Shown in pieces: positions 1-11,330 of a stretch of 64,000 nucleotides of DNA. The notes beneath the pieces are model-generated. The model saw nothing but the letters and a program-made list of their open reading frames with translations, was not told the origin of the DNA and ran no database searches. The DNA lies in NCBI RefSeq assembly GCF_033473495.1, contig NC_088936.1, positions 2,666,001-2,730,000 on the forward strand, given 5' to 3'. Every line of letters begins with the position of its first letter. Within the stretch, counting starts at the first letter, position 1. The position numbers and the translations under genes are program-made. This DNA comes from Cercospora beticola (lineage: Eukaryota; Ascomycota; Dothideomycetes; Mycosphaerellales; Mycosphaerellaceae).

Positions 1-863
1 GGAATATCATTCCTCGGGGAAGTTGTGAAGTCGATAAAAGATGTCTGGTTGACGGCATCCTCGAATTCATCCTTGAGTCCCATGATCCAGAGCGTATCCA
101 ATGAGTCGACCAACGTTGCTCCCCAGCCATTGAAACTGTTCTTGCCCTGACCAGAGACCGGCTCGACCTCGTCAAAGCCCCACCCGTACTTCCGGTATCC
201 GCTCCAAGCATGTTTCGCGGCCTCCTTGATCGCCCTGAGACGTTCCACATCTGCGCCCTTTTTGGCAGACTGTATACGAGGTATAGGGGCGGCAGTACCG
301 GTGGGCAGTTGGATTGTCGAGGTGACAGGATACCGCTCCGGCTGCTTGGTCCAGTGCACAGGAGGCGGAGAGCTATACACATATGGCGGATCCTCTACCC
401 TTCCAACGCCGGGCGCGCTTTCCAAATATCCGCCATACCCCGTATCTTCATCATCGTCTTCATATTGCGGAACCGGCGGAAGAGTGGGGAGCGGTTGTTT
501 TATCTTCACAGCTGGTTCAGTCGTCGTCGGCTCGGCATTGTCGATAGCTGCGGGCTTCTTGCCCTCGGATGTAGTTTCAGCGATTCGTATCGTCTCAGGC
601 TTCGGATCTGGGTTGACTACAGGGCCTTCTTGGACAGGTGGTGCCTCGGGAGGCGTGTAGACGGGTTCGCGCTCCGGCTCCTTTGGTGTCTTGGGCGGAG
701 TGTAGGCGTGCGGGTCCTCCTCCGGCTTCCTCAACACCGCTCCACCGCCGACCAGAGTGGGTGACAGGCCGTAGCTCGCAGCATTGCGCTCGTACAGGAA
801 GAAGATGGTGATGATGCAGGCAGCAATGGCCAGGAGTCGGACTCGCCGGTTGCGCCCAGGCAT
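1..863 (-). CDS. Class I alpha-1,2-mannosidase (GH47), N-terminal part
   Basis: The frame is open from an ATG at 863 to the left edge (287 codons, no stop), so the 3' part of the gene lies outside the window. The first residues are basic and are followed by one hydrophobic segment (about residues 9-24), giving a type II membrane anchor. A Pro/Glu/Thr-rich stem follows to about residue 200. Then comes the start of the GH47 catalytic domain: a segment reading AWSGYRKYGWGFDE and the motif GWGATLVDSLDTLWIMGL, which is diagnostic of this family. Members trim mannose from N-glycans in the ER or Golgi; the long stem suggests a Golgi enzyme (inference). The catalytic acids lie beyond the edge, so activity cannot be judged. 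No intron is needed in the visible part. Confidence 0.93.
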   Translation of the reverse strand, partial: MPGRNRRVRLLAIAACIITIFFLYERNAASYGLSPTLVGGGAVLRKPEEDPHAYTPPKTPKEPEREPVYTPPEAPPVQEGPVVNPDPKPETIRIAETTSEGKKPAAIDNAEPTTTEPAVKIKQPLPTLPPVPQYEDDDEDTGYGGYLESAPGVGRVEDPPYVYSSPPPVHWTKQPERYPVTSTIQLPTGTAAPIPRIQSAKKGADVERLRAIKEAAKHAWSGYRKYGWGFDEVEPVSGQGKNSFNGWGATLVDSLDTLWIMGLKDEFEDAVNQTSFIDFTTSPRNDI

Positions 864-1605
864 CGTGCCGGCGTTTTACTCCAACGTGAGCGCGAGCTTG
901 TGTGAGCAGGCCGATCCGGTCGGCGCTGTCACGTCTGCCGAGGCTGCTCTGCTATGCTATGCTCGCCAAAGGGAAATGAGTCAAAGGAGACGGTCAGCGC
1001 ACTCTATACAGACATTGCAGATGCAGACGAGGGGGATGTCGAAGGCGAAGTGTACAAGTATATTCGCCAAGCAGCTCCCAAGAGCCTGCCGTCCGTCTGG
1101 CTGTCAGGAAAGAGGCCCTGCATTCCGCGGCAGGCTAGTCGCAGATCGCTTCTTCCGTCTTGCGGAGGAAATGCACCCACTTGCATTCACTTGACCAGCA
1201 TCCCGTTCCGTGTCAATGCCACGGTGTCATGAAGGATACCAAGTATCAGACGCTCAAGTCTGGAGCGTCCAAAGTACTCTTTGGTGATACCACCATGCCG
1301 CGACTTCGTACACGACTGACCCCCTTGGCGGAAAAGTGGCCCGCTTTCCATTAATATATCCCTGCGCGAATCCATTCGGCACAGCTTCGTCTTCTCCACC
1401 GCCGGTCTTCACACACGCATGGCAGCACTCAACTGAACAACCCTATCATACCTCTAGGGCTTTGCTTCATCACCAACACCGCGGAACAATTCTTCCATAC
1501 TTTCCCTCCACGATTCATGTGTACATTGACTACGTTACTCATCACCGAGCGGCAAAGTCTCCCAGCAATACGACCCGCTCGACATTCCTATCGATGCTTC
1601 GCACC
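864..1605. other. Intergenic: GH47 upstream region and permease 3' flank
   Basis: This stretch contains the presumed promoter and 5' UTR of the leftward GH47 gene and the 3' flank of the leftward permease gene. Short open frames occur on both strands but have no recognisable motif or supporting splice structure. I see no RNA gene or repeat here. Confidence 0.5.
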
Positions 1606-3374
1606 CTACAACGTAATTTCTCTCCCGCTGACATGTACGACGGGCCCAAAATACCGTTTCCTTGCAACAAGCACGAAGTGGACCCCAGCAATGACAAGCA
1701 CAGCCGCGAAGATTGGACTTGCCCAGTTGAAGTCTGCCGCGCTGGGCGCATAGCTCTGTGGCCAGAAGCTCCAAAAGAAAGCCCACAAGCTGTATCCAAC
1801 TGCCGCTGCGTTGATCGCAGGTCCAAATTTGCCCAAAGAGAAACGAGCTTTCGGGATTGTTTCTGGATGATTCAGTCGCCTCCACAGCACGCAGCCGATC
1901 GAAAGGCAGTAACACTGCAAGAGTGCGACTGTCAGCAATGAGGTAATGGCGTAGAACGCCACTGGCGACCCAATATATATCATACTGAGCAAAGTGGCGA
2001 AGACACATGAAACCTGAGTCGCTACCACAGGTATCTTCCGCTTGGGGTGCACTGATGCAAGCCGGTCGCTGAATGGCAAGCCTTTGTCCCGAGCAAAGGC
2101 GTACATGTCGCGACTGACCGCCGCAAGGTAGACCACATTGGATGCCGTGAGCAAGAAGCAGATGAAAGCTAACAGGGCTGTGATGCCTTTGACGCTCATG
2201 CTTTGACGCAGCACGTAGATGGCTGGGTAGGTTGTGCTGTCTGCCAAAGCAGCTTCCAAGTCAGGCATTGCGTAGCAGACTGTCAAGACTCCCGGGAAGA
2301 GGATGAGCATGTTGACGATGTAGACGACTAACATTGCTCGCGGGATCGTGTAGGCGGCATCCCGGACCTTTTCTGACATATGCGCAGCCTGTGGTTTCTG
2401 CGTCAGACACACATGCGAGCTGATCATTTCACCAAAGTGGCACACGACTCACAGTATCGATTCCCGTTTGCTGGCTGATACCAGAGAGTTGTCCAACCAA
2501 AATGGTCAGACCGATATTACTCCAGCCTCCATCATTCACGAACTCGTTCCAGACCTGGTTGTGGCTGGCTTTTGGTGCGTTCGCCCAGACCGGTACCAGA
2601 AATCCAAAGTACGCAGCAACATGGATGATAAAGACCGCGATTTGCCATTTCGCAAGCGCTTTTGAGCCGTATACATTCAGAATATACGCAATTACCATTG
2701 CGGCGATCGCAAGCAGCGTTCCGTGCCAGGAAGGGAACGCGCAGTTCTCGTTATTGACGAGGATAATCGTCTGAACGAGAGAACCGACCAGGAAGATGCC
2801 CATCGCGTTTCCGGCTTGCCAGGCTATCGTCGAAGTCCAGCCGGTGAAATAGCTGAGCACTCGCTGATACTTCTCGGGCGCAAATTCACTTGTCCAGTGG
2901 TATCTAGCTAACAGTCAGTCAAGCTCATTCAACACGGCGCATGGTCTCCGCATACTGTGCGCCAGCAATTGGTGCGATCGAGGCCATTTCTGCCATACTC
3001 AAGTATATGGGCGCAAACCCAACGAAATTCCAGAGGGTATTGTACACTAAACCGGATCTTCCTCCATTGATCAAGCCAGGCGATAACAGGAAGAGACCGA
3101 TTTCCCATGCTGCGGTGGCGAGTGCCGTGAAAGCTGCAATGGAAAGCAGCTTGAAGTTGCGAACGAGCTCTTGGTCTTTGCCCATGCGCTGCATATTAAT
3201 AGCATCCGCGCGAGTGTTTTTGGTATCGCTCAGATCACCATCTTGCGACTCGTCGGAGATACCATCATTGTCAAGCTGCGTCGCGGTATGGCGGGCGACC
3301 TCTTTCGTCTGGAAATCAGTGGCCTGTGGCAGCTCTTCGGTCTGTTTTCGCAGCTCCATGTGAGTCGTCGCCAT
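1606..3374 (-). CDS. APC-family amino acid/GABA/choline-type permease
   Basis: Three exons (3374-2956, 2903-2453, 2388-1606) give 550 residues. The boundaries rebuild two family landmarks: GAQYHW...SEFAPE across intron 1 and GIDTAAHMSEKVRDA across intron 2. About 12 hydrophobic segments follow a polar N-terminus of some 65 residues. The segment WEIGLFLLSPGLINGGRSGL and the conserved AAHMSEE-like motif place it in the AA_permease_2 branch, with UGA4 (GABA) and HNM1 (choline) as yeast relatives. It should be a plasma-membrane proton-coupled importer of an amino acid, GABA or choline; the substrate cannot be read from sequence. The start at 3374 was chosen over an in-frame ATG at 3416 because the protein then begins at a typical short polar tail. 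The stop is TAG at 1608-1606. Confidence 0.9.
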
Positions 3375-4010
3375 CGTTGTTGATTCTAGCGAGCTTCGTC
3401 CGCCAGTTTGCCTCAAAGCCGAGGAACTAATCAGGCCAATTTTACAAAGTGAGGTACAGCTGAAGGAATCATGCCACTATTAACTGTCACAGACATCCCG
3501 TGTGAGGGGAGCCAAATCTGCAGTCGTGCATAAAGGATGCAAGACTATCAGAGAGGCGTGCCTAGACCTCCAATCCTTCTCGCCATTGGCGTGGGCTTGC
3601 ATAAAGCTCCAATCAAGCTCGGCGAAGCCTATGGTATGCAGTGTAACCCACTTCTCACTGGTCAAGATTGTATCTTGCAGCTTCTATCTTGTTCACTTAT
3701 GTTGTGCTACTAATGTCTAAGCTGCGAAGGTAACGGAGGACAACCACCGACGAGGTCCATTTGGAATGGGTGGGAGATGCAAGCTAGCTACGTGTCTGCG
3801 ATGCAATGGCCATCTGCTCTCGCCTGCAATTCCAATACCAATAGAGAATATGCCATGTTCCTGCATGAATTATGCCGGTGCACTTTGGATGGGCTTGCAT
3901 CTACTATGCCCGCCACCTTGGGACTTCATTGTGATTGCTACCCTTACGACTGATGACAAATGGCACACAACCAAAGCCACGCGATACGGTAACAGCTCTT
4001 GCTCGTGCTT
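3375..4010. other. Intergenic: permease promoter region
   Basis: This is the upstream region of the leftward permease and the 3' flank of the next leftward gene. Only short, unsupported open frames are present. I see no defined regulatory site I can defend. Confidence 0.45.
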
Positions 4011-4649
4011 TCAATCGTTCAACCCAAGAAGTGCCAACAGCACGTTCTCACTATCAACCTCTGCATTGATATCCCCCATGTACCCCGCCTTACCCTCCCC
4101 GAAGCTCCCCAAAGCCACCGGCGTGTGCCTCAGCCAGTCAACCGAGGGATCGAAGAAGACCCTCGGAGGCGGTCTCGAAGAATGAGAAGGCAGGTACAGT
4201 GCATCTTCGTGCTGGACATTCGTCAAGTGGTGGGCTTTCTGGCTGTAGCTCGGCGCAAGACCTGTTTTCCGGACGCTCGTCACCGTTGCGTTGAGATGGA
4301 AAGTCCCACGGTAGTAGTCGTCAACGCGCCAGGGCAGAGAAAAGTCGCTGAATAGAGCGTCCGACCCCGAGAAGCGAGCTCCGAAGACGATAGTACCACC
4401 ATTGCGAACGTAGACAACGGCTAGGTCTTTCAGCTGACGGAACTCGGGCTCGGCGAGCGCTTTGTCGGTAGCCCAGACCGCTGCTGGTGGCGGTGTGCTC
4501 TGAAGCGCGTTGCCAGCTTCCTCGATGGTTGATATCATTTGCACGTTCGACTTGGCCTGGAGTTTGTTTACGAACGGGTTGTACATTTCACTCCAGGACG
4601 TCAGCAGTTGCTCTTGGAGTTGCAGAACGATGATCGTCGGGAGTTCCAT
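4011..4649 (-). CDS. Conserved fungal protein of unknown function
   Basis: A single exon encodes 212 residues. It belongs to a family of fungal proteins I recognise by pattern but cannot name. It has an N-terminal beta strand (TIIVLQL), an alternating alpha/beta body with YVRNGGTIVFGARFS around residues 81-95, a YYRGTFHLN segment, and a C-terminal LPS...TPVALGSFGEGKAGYMGDINAE block near residues 174-200. The layout resembles a glutamine-amidotransferase/ThuA-like flavodoxin fold, but no catalytic Cys-His pair is evident. A catalytic role is therefore not supported. It has no signal peptide or membrane segment, so it is probably cytosolic. The start at 4649 gives a normal family N-terminus. 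Confidence 0.75.
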   Translation of the reverse strand: MELPTIIVLQLQEQLLTSWSEMYNPFVNKLQAKSNVQMISTIEEAGNALQSTPPPAAVWATDKALAEPEFRQLKDLAVVYVRNGGTIVFGARFSGSDALFSDFSLPWRVDDYYRGTFHLNATVTSVRKTGLAPSYSQKAHHLTNVQHEDALYLPSHSSRPPPRVFFDPSVDWLRHTPVALGSFGEGKAGYMGDINAEVDSENVLLALLGLND

Positions 4650-5492
4650 GTTGTTCCGCGAGTTGCCAATGTGAGAAGCTTAAAAGGGCTATCGAGTTCG
4701 TGCGATGTTGCAAGAGGCGCCGAGCAGCGCTATATATGACTCTGACGAGGAAGGCGTTTGCGATTGTACAGTCAAGGTTGATTGCGGAAACTGGACTTGC
4801 AGGGGGTAAACACAGTTCAGACAGAAGCATCCATTCGTGCCTGGGGCATCGCGAATCATCAACAGAAGCTCTGCGTATAGTCGCGTCTCAAACAGGTCTT
4901 TGCGGCGCTGTTTTGCTTCTTCGCTGAGTTGAGAAGCAGGGAGCCTCCTGGTCTTTTGGAGAAAGAGATGCCTTTCCCCCGTAGTCCCTCGCAAGTTCCG
5001 GGCCTCAGTCAGCCTCGTGAGTCAGGAAGGGTCTATTTGGTATGCTCCCTAGCGATTGTTCTGGCAAACAGTCGTTGAACCGGGATTTGTGGTGGACCCG
5101 CCACACTTGGCCATATCTTACCTCGCACACTCGTACATACACAGCGCCCTTCTCATTCTCCAAGTCTGCCAGAGTTTCTCTGACATGCGCCTCACCAAAC
5201 CTTTGCAGGTCCAGCTTGATCTTCAAGACATTCCATTCAGCTTCGCCAAGTGCCTATCGGCACAGTCTGCCCATCGATCCTGTGTACTAGCGTTGCTGTA
5301 TCTGTGTCAGCTCTGCTGCATCGGGAATTGCGCCCAGCCCGCCCAAATCAGGGCTGCTCGGACTAATATGTCAACAAAAGTAGAATTCATAGCAGTGGAT
5401 GCACGCCGGAGCCGATTCCGGCTGTCCTGGCTCCATGACTCCTTCCAGTATATACATGGCACTCCTCTGTGCAGTGGATCTCTGTAATGGCC
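4650..5492. other. Intergenic between unknown-function gene and NDUFA13
   Basis: The region holds the promoter of the 4011-4649 gene and the 3' flank of NDUFA13. Several overlapping open frames of 60-140 codons exist on both strands. None has a motif or a splice pattern that extends it, so I call no gene. Confidence 0.45.
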
Positions 5493-5969
5493 CTACTTTG
5501 TCACATTTGAAGGAGTGACCGCGTATGTCGGCCGCACGAATCTGCTTCCCGTCAGTATTGTCCAGGTCGGTTTTCTGGAGACAGTCGCAAGCATACCGAT
5601 CCTTATTGTATACAGGCACCTCCTTGCCCAGCAGCTCCTTCTCCATTGCCTTCTGCGCTAGATCTCTTCGCACCACATCTCGGTCCTCCTCGGCTTGTAA
5701 TAGTGGAATAAGGTGAATGCGCGACCACATCTTCTCTCGTGCAAGTTCGCTGCGCGTCTATCAGTATACCCTTCTCACACCTGCTGTAAGGCGTCGATGT
5801 CCACCCACTTTTGCTCCCTGATTCCCTGCCCCAGTCTCCAAAAGCCATAAGTCATGATACCAGCGACTCCAACGAGGAGATAGGCGGGTCTGAAGCCACG
5901 AACTGGCAGGTTTCGGCGGTATTGTACGGGCTCGTAGCCGCCCGTGGGCGGCATGTCCTGTCCGACCAT
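5493..5969 (-). CDS. NADH:ubiquinone oxidoreductase subunit NDUFA13 (GRIM-19 homologue)
   Basis: Three exons (5969-5809, 5749-5597, 5541-5493) give 120 residues, the usual fungal length. Splicing restores the family signature exactly: MPPTGGYEPVQYRRNLP at the N-terminus, a single membrane segment (AYLLVGVAGIMTYGFW, about residues 28-43), IREQNELAREKMW across intron 1, and VYNKDRFVRPTYAV across intron 2. Without intron 2 the frame runs into unrelated sequence. The protein is an accessory subunit of mitochondrial complex I in the inner membrane, needed for assembly and respiration. It is transcribed divergently from NOP56. The start at 5969 (MVGQDMPP) is preferred over an upstream in-frame ATG at 6017 because it matches the short family N-terminus. 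Confidence 0.95.
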
Positions 5970-6254
5970 GATTGCGGCGTGTCGAGGGTGTCGTGTGTTG
6001 CAGCGCGGAGTTGTCAAGGTACCTGCCCAATGGCAGAGGTGCAGTTGGTGAGCCGGCGGGAGAAGCAGCGACGGGCGGGTGTGGCCCGTGCGCGAGCTCG
6101 AATTCGAATTTGAGCTTTGCGAAAAAGTCCGACTTCGAGACGACGGCAGCAGAGGATGCGGAGCAATTGACGACCGACCACCTCGACACCGCCGACCACC
6201 ACAGAAACTCTCTCTTCACCGGCTCCTGCGGCGTACACCACTATCACCGCCGCC
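5970..6254. promoter_or_regulatory. Shared divergent promoter of NDUFA13 and NOP56
   Basis: Only 285 bp separate the two divergent start codons, so both promoters and 5' UTRs must lie here. The context just before the NOP56 ATG (gccgccATG) is a strong fungal initiation context. I see no TATA box that I can assign with confidence. Confidence 0.6.
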
Positions 6255-7972
6255 ATGTCGGTCGACTACCTGCTCCACGAGTCCTCGGTGGGCTACGCAA
6301 TTTTCCAGGTCAAGCTGCAGTCCGACACCATCGGCGCACGCCTCAAGGAAGTGCAAGATGCGCAGACCGATCTCGCCAAGTTCGGCAAGCAGGTCCAGCT
6401 TGTGTCCTTCACTCCTTTCAAGGGCGCGCAGGAGGCTTTGGAAAATGCCAACGATATTTCCGAAGGCATCATGAGCGATCTTCTCCGCACCGAGCTGGAG
6501 GCCAATCTTCCCAAGGCTGGAAAGAAGAACAAAGTGACACTGGGAGTGGGTGATAAGTCTCTGGCCGGAAGCATCAAGGATGGCTTCTCTGGTGTGCAGT
6601 GCGAGACTCCCGAGACAAGCGAATTGGCCGCCGATCTGCTGCGAGGTCTGCGATTGCACGCCGAGAAGCTGCTCAAGAACCTCCAGACTGGTGATATCTC
6701 ACGCGCGCAGCTTGGTCTGGGACACGCCTACTCTCGTGCCAAGGTCAAGTTCTCCGTGCAGAAGAACGACAACCACATCATCCAGGCCATTGCTACCATC
6801 GACCACCTCGACAAGGCCGTGAACACCTTCTCCATGCGAGTGCGTGAGTGGTATGGCTGGCACTTCCCCGAGTTGATCAAAATCGTCAGCGAGAACCAGA
6901 AGTATGCACGATGCGCTCTGTTCATTGGCGACAAGAAGACCCTCGACGAGGACAAGCTGCACGACCTGGCTGCAATTGTTGATGATGACGAGAGCGTTGC
7001 CCGCGCCATCATCGAGGCTGCTCGTGTGTCGATGGGACAAGACATCTCCGAGCACGATATGGAGAACGTGATGACCTTTGCAAAGCGTACAGCTGAGCTT
7101 GCTGCATACCGCAAGTCCCTAGGAAACTACCTTGTCGCCAAGATGGGCATTGTCGCGCCCAACCTGGCAGCTCTGATCGGCGAGACTGTGGGTGCTCGTC
7201 TCATTTCGCATGCTGGATCGCTCACAAACCTGGCCAAATACCCAGCTTCGACTGTGCAGATCCTTGGTGCCGAGAAGGCTCTTTTCCGTGCCCTGAAGAC
7301 GAAGGGCAACACACCGAAGTACGGTCTCATCTATCACTCATCATTCATCGGTCGCGCTGGGACGAAGAACAAGGGCAGAATATCTCGCTTCCTTGCCAAC
7401 AAGACTTCGATCGCTTCTCGTATTGATAACTTCAGCATGCAGCCTACCAGGAAGTTCGGTGAGGCTCTGCGCGCGCAGGTGGACGAGAGGTTACGATTTT
7501 ACGCAGAGGGCGTAAATCCGACTAAGAATGCGGAAGTCATGGTATGGGTAACCCCGAATCTGGCCTCGAACTTAGCTTACTAACACCGTCACAGAAAGCC
7601 GCTATGGACGCTACCCTGGCCTCCATTGACATCGCCGACCCTACTGCATTAGCTGCCGACGAAGAGATTGCCGCCGCGGGCGTGACAGCAGGCGCTGCCG
7701 AGCAGAAGCAACGGAAAGAGAAGAAGTCGAAGAAGTCAAAGTCGGAAGACGTTGACATGGCCGATATCGATGCCGATGAGGTCGACTCAAAAGCCGCAAA
7801 GAAGGCCAAGAAAGAGAAGCGCAAGTCCGATGCCATGGACATTGACGAAGATGCAGTCGCCAAGAAGCTGAAGAAGGACAAGAAAGAAAAGCGGAAATCC
7901 GAGGCGCTCACGAACGGGGAAGTGCCGAGTGAGCAAATCAAGGAGAAGAAGAAGAGCAAGAAGAACAAATGA
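6255..7972 (+). CDS. NOP56: Nucleolar protein NOP56 (box C/D snoRNP core)
   Basis: Two exons (6255-7541 and 7595-7972) give 554 residues. The intron (7542-7594) has GTATGG, a TACTAAC branch site and CACAG. Domains in order: NOP5NT (about 6-70), NOSIC (about 165-215, including LGLGHAYSRAKVKFSVQKND), and the Nop domain (about 255-410, including APNLAALIGETVGARLISHAGSL and KGNTPKYGLIYHSSFI). A KKxK/E-rich acidic-basic tail is encoded mostly by exon 2, as in yeast Nop56/Sik1. The protein binds fibrillarin and the K-turn RNP and is required for 2'-O-methylation and processing of rRNA in the nucleolus. Near-complete collinearity with yeast Nop56 makes this assignment secure. Confidence 0.97.
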
Positions 7973-9543
7973 TCTCCATATTGATGGCTTGGATATGTAT
8001 GTATGGCTGGCGATGGTGTTGTATGGCGTTCACAGGCATCACTGATGAGACGGAGGTACTGTACAGTACTGTATGCAAGAGTCTTGTGATTTTAGAGGCG
8101 ACGAGTTGGTATTCCGAGAACAAGTATTCAACCTTTCAGCGCCTCCTTCGTGGTATAGTAAAAATGGGCCTTTCACGGCTGACATGTGTCATAGTAGGCG
8201 TTCTTCGGATGTCGTTTTGATTTGCTCTGGCAACTGCAAGACAGCTCTCCAGTGCCAGCACCACATTCGAAGCGAACTGTGCGAAGAATTGAATTGTTCC
8301 CACGTGGAATTAGGCCACGCCAAAAGCGCCACGCTCGTATATAACTTCGGTACAACTCATGAGGCCGCTTAGCCGATGACGCTGATTCGACTATCTTCCT
8401 GCAAGTCAGGGCAGGTCGCTACAGTAGGAAAGCAGACAATGACTTTGAGTCACGACATGCAGGGAAGAACCACGTATCCATGCAAGCATGTGCATTTCAA
8501 ACGGCGTGGCTGTGTCGTTTCGTATCCTTTGACAGGGGTTGCTCATCAGGCTCTTGTTCTCTGATACTTCCAGCGCGCGCGAATACCACGCGCGAGTGGG
8601 AAAGTCACATCAAAGTAACACCTTCCGTGGCAGATCAACCAGACTGTCGGGAACGCTTTGAGTAGCAAAATTGTACAAGTCTTCCAACTATTCGATATTG
8701 AACAATCGCAGATGGCAATTTCCTCGCCTCATACGATCGAAAGAGTGTTGACCGATTCGCACTCAGTCGTAGTGCATCTTACTACTCATTTCAGAGGGCT
8801 TGTCAGCAAGCAGCATTGTGACATACAATCCGCTCCAACAGACATGAGTCTCGAACGAGACAAGGCGGAACAGCAGGTACAATACGACGATACTTGTTGC
8901 TGCATGGGTACAGAATGACGATACATAATCGTGCAATCCACAGCCCATCCCAGTTAGAGTCCTGCATCTCGTAGAATTTTTCGATGCTAATAAGCGAAAC
9001 ATCTGCAGCCTTTCGATAAGGCAGTCGAGGCCTTTGCAATACGAGAGAAGAAGCGCGAATGCAGCCACATATACATGGATCGTGCCATGATTGTTCAGTA
9101 AGCATATCCTTGGACAGACGTGTCGCTCGTACAACGGCAAAGCACATCGCGGAACCGACCTCTCAGTATTCGCTTCGTCGTACTCGCAGGCCGTCCCATA
9201 CAGTGATGGGAAGGGTTCTACGCAGGCCCTGAGCGTAGCCACACGACACGCAACCAGGAAGATGGCGGAAAGCTAGAAACGGCACATGCATCATCGGGGG
9301 CTTACTCACACGAATCGCATATGCCAAGCTCCTCTCGGCAGGTCCTTCGTGCATCCGCGACAATGCACTGCAGATTAGAGGACACACCTTATTTTGAAGA
9401 AACCATCGAGAGCGTTGCGCGTGGAAAGCCGAGATGTGACCGCCCTATGTGGCTTTCTACTTATCCTGCAGAGTTTTGATTCCTCTAGTTGAGACTTTCT
9501 TTGGATCTGGTGCTTTCCCTCGTTTTATCTCCATTGAGCGATC
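7973..9543. other. Intergenic, 1.57 kb
   Basis: This stretch follows NOP56 and contains the upstream region of the FAD oxidase gene. Open frames of up to 159 codons exist on both strands but lack recognisable motifs, signal peptides or plausible splice extensions. I see no tRNA or tandem repeat. Base composition is ordinary, with no sign of RIP. Confidence 0.45.
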
Positions 9544-11189
9544 ATGGTCCGGTTTGGGCTCTGCTTTGGCCTCGTGGCCAGTCTGCAGGCTTCTCTGCTT
9601 GCAGCACAAGCGAACAATGCTGCCATCAAGCAGGCTTGCGATGACATTGACGCACAGTTCTCCGACGCGAGCGATGTCTTGACTTTCAGAGGCATTCGCT
9701 TTTACCAAGCTATCGATCATTGGATGGAGTCTTCTGACCAGACGCCGAGATGTGTGGTTCAGCCTGCTTCTGTACAGGATTTGAGTACGGCTGTAGGGTT
9801 CCGCGTTCCGTGTTAGGCAGACAAGTTGCTAATTTCGATAGATGAGGATTATTGGTGAGCGAAGGGTGCCTTTCGCCGTGATGTCTGGTGGCCACACTTC
9901 CAATCCTGGATTCTCGAGCACAACTGGAGTTCACATCTCATTGGCGAAGCTCAATGAAGTCTCCTTGTCGCAGGACGGATCTATCGCGAGAGTCGGCTTT
10001 GGCAACAAGTGGTTAGATGTGTACAAGAAACTAGAGGGAACTGGGAGGAACGTGGTCGGAGGCAGGGTGAGTGTTGAATTCACCGACTGGTTAGGCGAAG
10101 CTGATGTGCTTGCAGGTTCCTGGACCTGGTGTCGGCGGGTTCACCCTAGGCGGTGGGTATTCGTGGAAGACAAACTTGTATGGTCTGACCATTGATACGA
10201 TCAAGAGTTTCACGCTCGTCTGTCCCAATGGAACGATCGCAACAGTAGACCAGTCTCGCCCAGACCTGTTCTTCGCTCTGCGAGGAGGGCTCAATCGGTT
10301 CGGCGTCGTTGCTGATGCAGAGCTCTACACTCATGCCCAAGTTCCCTTGATATATGGCGGAACGAGGCTATACGACTCGACACAAGTGGACAGAATTATC
10401 AACGCCACGTATGAATTCGAAAGGACGAATACCGACCCTAAAGCCACAGTCATCACATCAATTCTCGGGACGACCGCGACCACTCAATTCTTCTACGATG
10501 GACCAGAGAAACCTGCAAGCTTTGCAGTGTTTGACGGCATCAGGACCCTGCTTCTCGACACGGTCAAGACCCAGTCTTTCTCGGACTTTGTGGCTTCTAT
10601 CCCGGCTGAGATTAGGGATGTGACCAATTTTCGAGGAACCTGGGAGACTTTCTCAACGACAAAAACCACACTGCGGTTCCTGAAAGCATTGCAAGCAGAG
10701 GCTAAGGTTAGGCTTCTTTTCGCGGTGTTTGTGCACTTCATGCTGATCCTGTGAGCAGAGACTCAGCAAACTACTTCGTGCTCCGACGGGCATCAACCTC
10801 GCTGTCGACGCGTATATTCCGGGCATGTACGGCCAGCACGCAGTGGCGGACACTTCGTACCCGCACTCGGACTCTCAGCTTCCGGTGAGTTTCCAGCTGG
10901 CAGGACATGAGCTCGGCTGACGTGAATACAGGTCCTGCTTGATGTCGCCTGGGCATTTTCTGGAGATGATGAGTTTTGGCGTCGTCAAGTGCGGCAATCT
11001 CGAGATGCACTGGTGAAAGTTGCTCAGGAGGAGCGCATCCTCCATTCCATTTCGTACTCAAACTACGCGCAAGGTAGCACTCCTGCGCAGGAGCTTTATG
11101 GTCCGGCAAATGCAGCGAGGCTGGCCAGTATCAGGAACGAGGTGGACCCGCAGAGAATCATGGACCTGACCGGAGGCTATGCAATTTGA
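9544..11189 (+). CDS. Secreted FAD-linked oxidase (PCMH/BBE family)
   Basis: Five exons (9544-9792, 9842-10066, 10116-10706, 10759-10884, 10932-11189), all phase 0, give 482 residues. The N-terminus (about residues 1-21) is a signal peptide. The FAD-binding domain contains PASVQDLSTA, then SGGHTSNPGFSSTTGVHI, whose His (about residue 101) is the expected covalent FAD attachment residue. GGRVPGPGVGGFTLGGGYSW follows near residue 157. A BBE-type C-terminus (YGPANAARLASIRNEVDP) closes the protein. The GGRV position lacks the Cys used for a second FAD bond in bicovalent members, so single attachment is inferred. Members oxidise sugars, alkaloids or secondary metabolites; the substrate is unknown. 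The intact gene ends about 140 bp before the 14-bp repeat bordering the transposon block. Confidence 0.9.
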
Positions 11190-11316
11190 TCGGCCTGTTC
11201 TTGCGTGTACAAACCTCAGCGAGCGAGGAGTTGCATTGTGTTTGGGAAATGTCGATAATATCTTCGAGAGTGCGACTTCCGATGAAAACTTTGCTAGGTG
11301 TGTCTTCTTTTGTGTT

Positions 11317-11330
11317 TATTAAAATTGGTC
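11317..11330. repeat. Left copy of 14-bp direct repeat bordering the transposon block
   Basis: The sequence tattaaaattggtc occurs here and again at 43521-43534, at opposite edges of the 32-kb block. The match is exactly 14 bp and the flanking bases differ. This is what a target-site duplication of the outermost insertion would look like; a length of 14 bp fits a LINE better than an LTR element. Confidence 0.6.

Noticed and set aside
210..764. 184-codon plus-strand open frame at the left end
   Set aside because: It is the antisense shadow of the GH47 mannosidase, whose minus-strand frame has clear family motifs.
784..1194. Plus-strand frame of 136 codons
   Set aside because: It overlaps the start of the GH47 gene, has no motif and is antisense to known coding sequence.
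5005..5226. Minus-strand 73-codon frame downstream of NDUFA13
   Set aside because: It has no motif, and NDUFA13 ends properly at 5493 with its conserved C-terminus; it is probably 3' flank.
8763..9242. Minus-strand 159-codon frame in the NOP56/oxidase interval
   Set aside because: It has unusual composition, no signal peptide or domain, and competing frames on the other strand.
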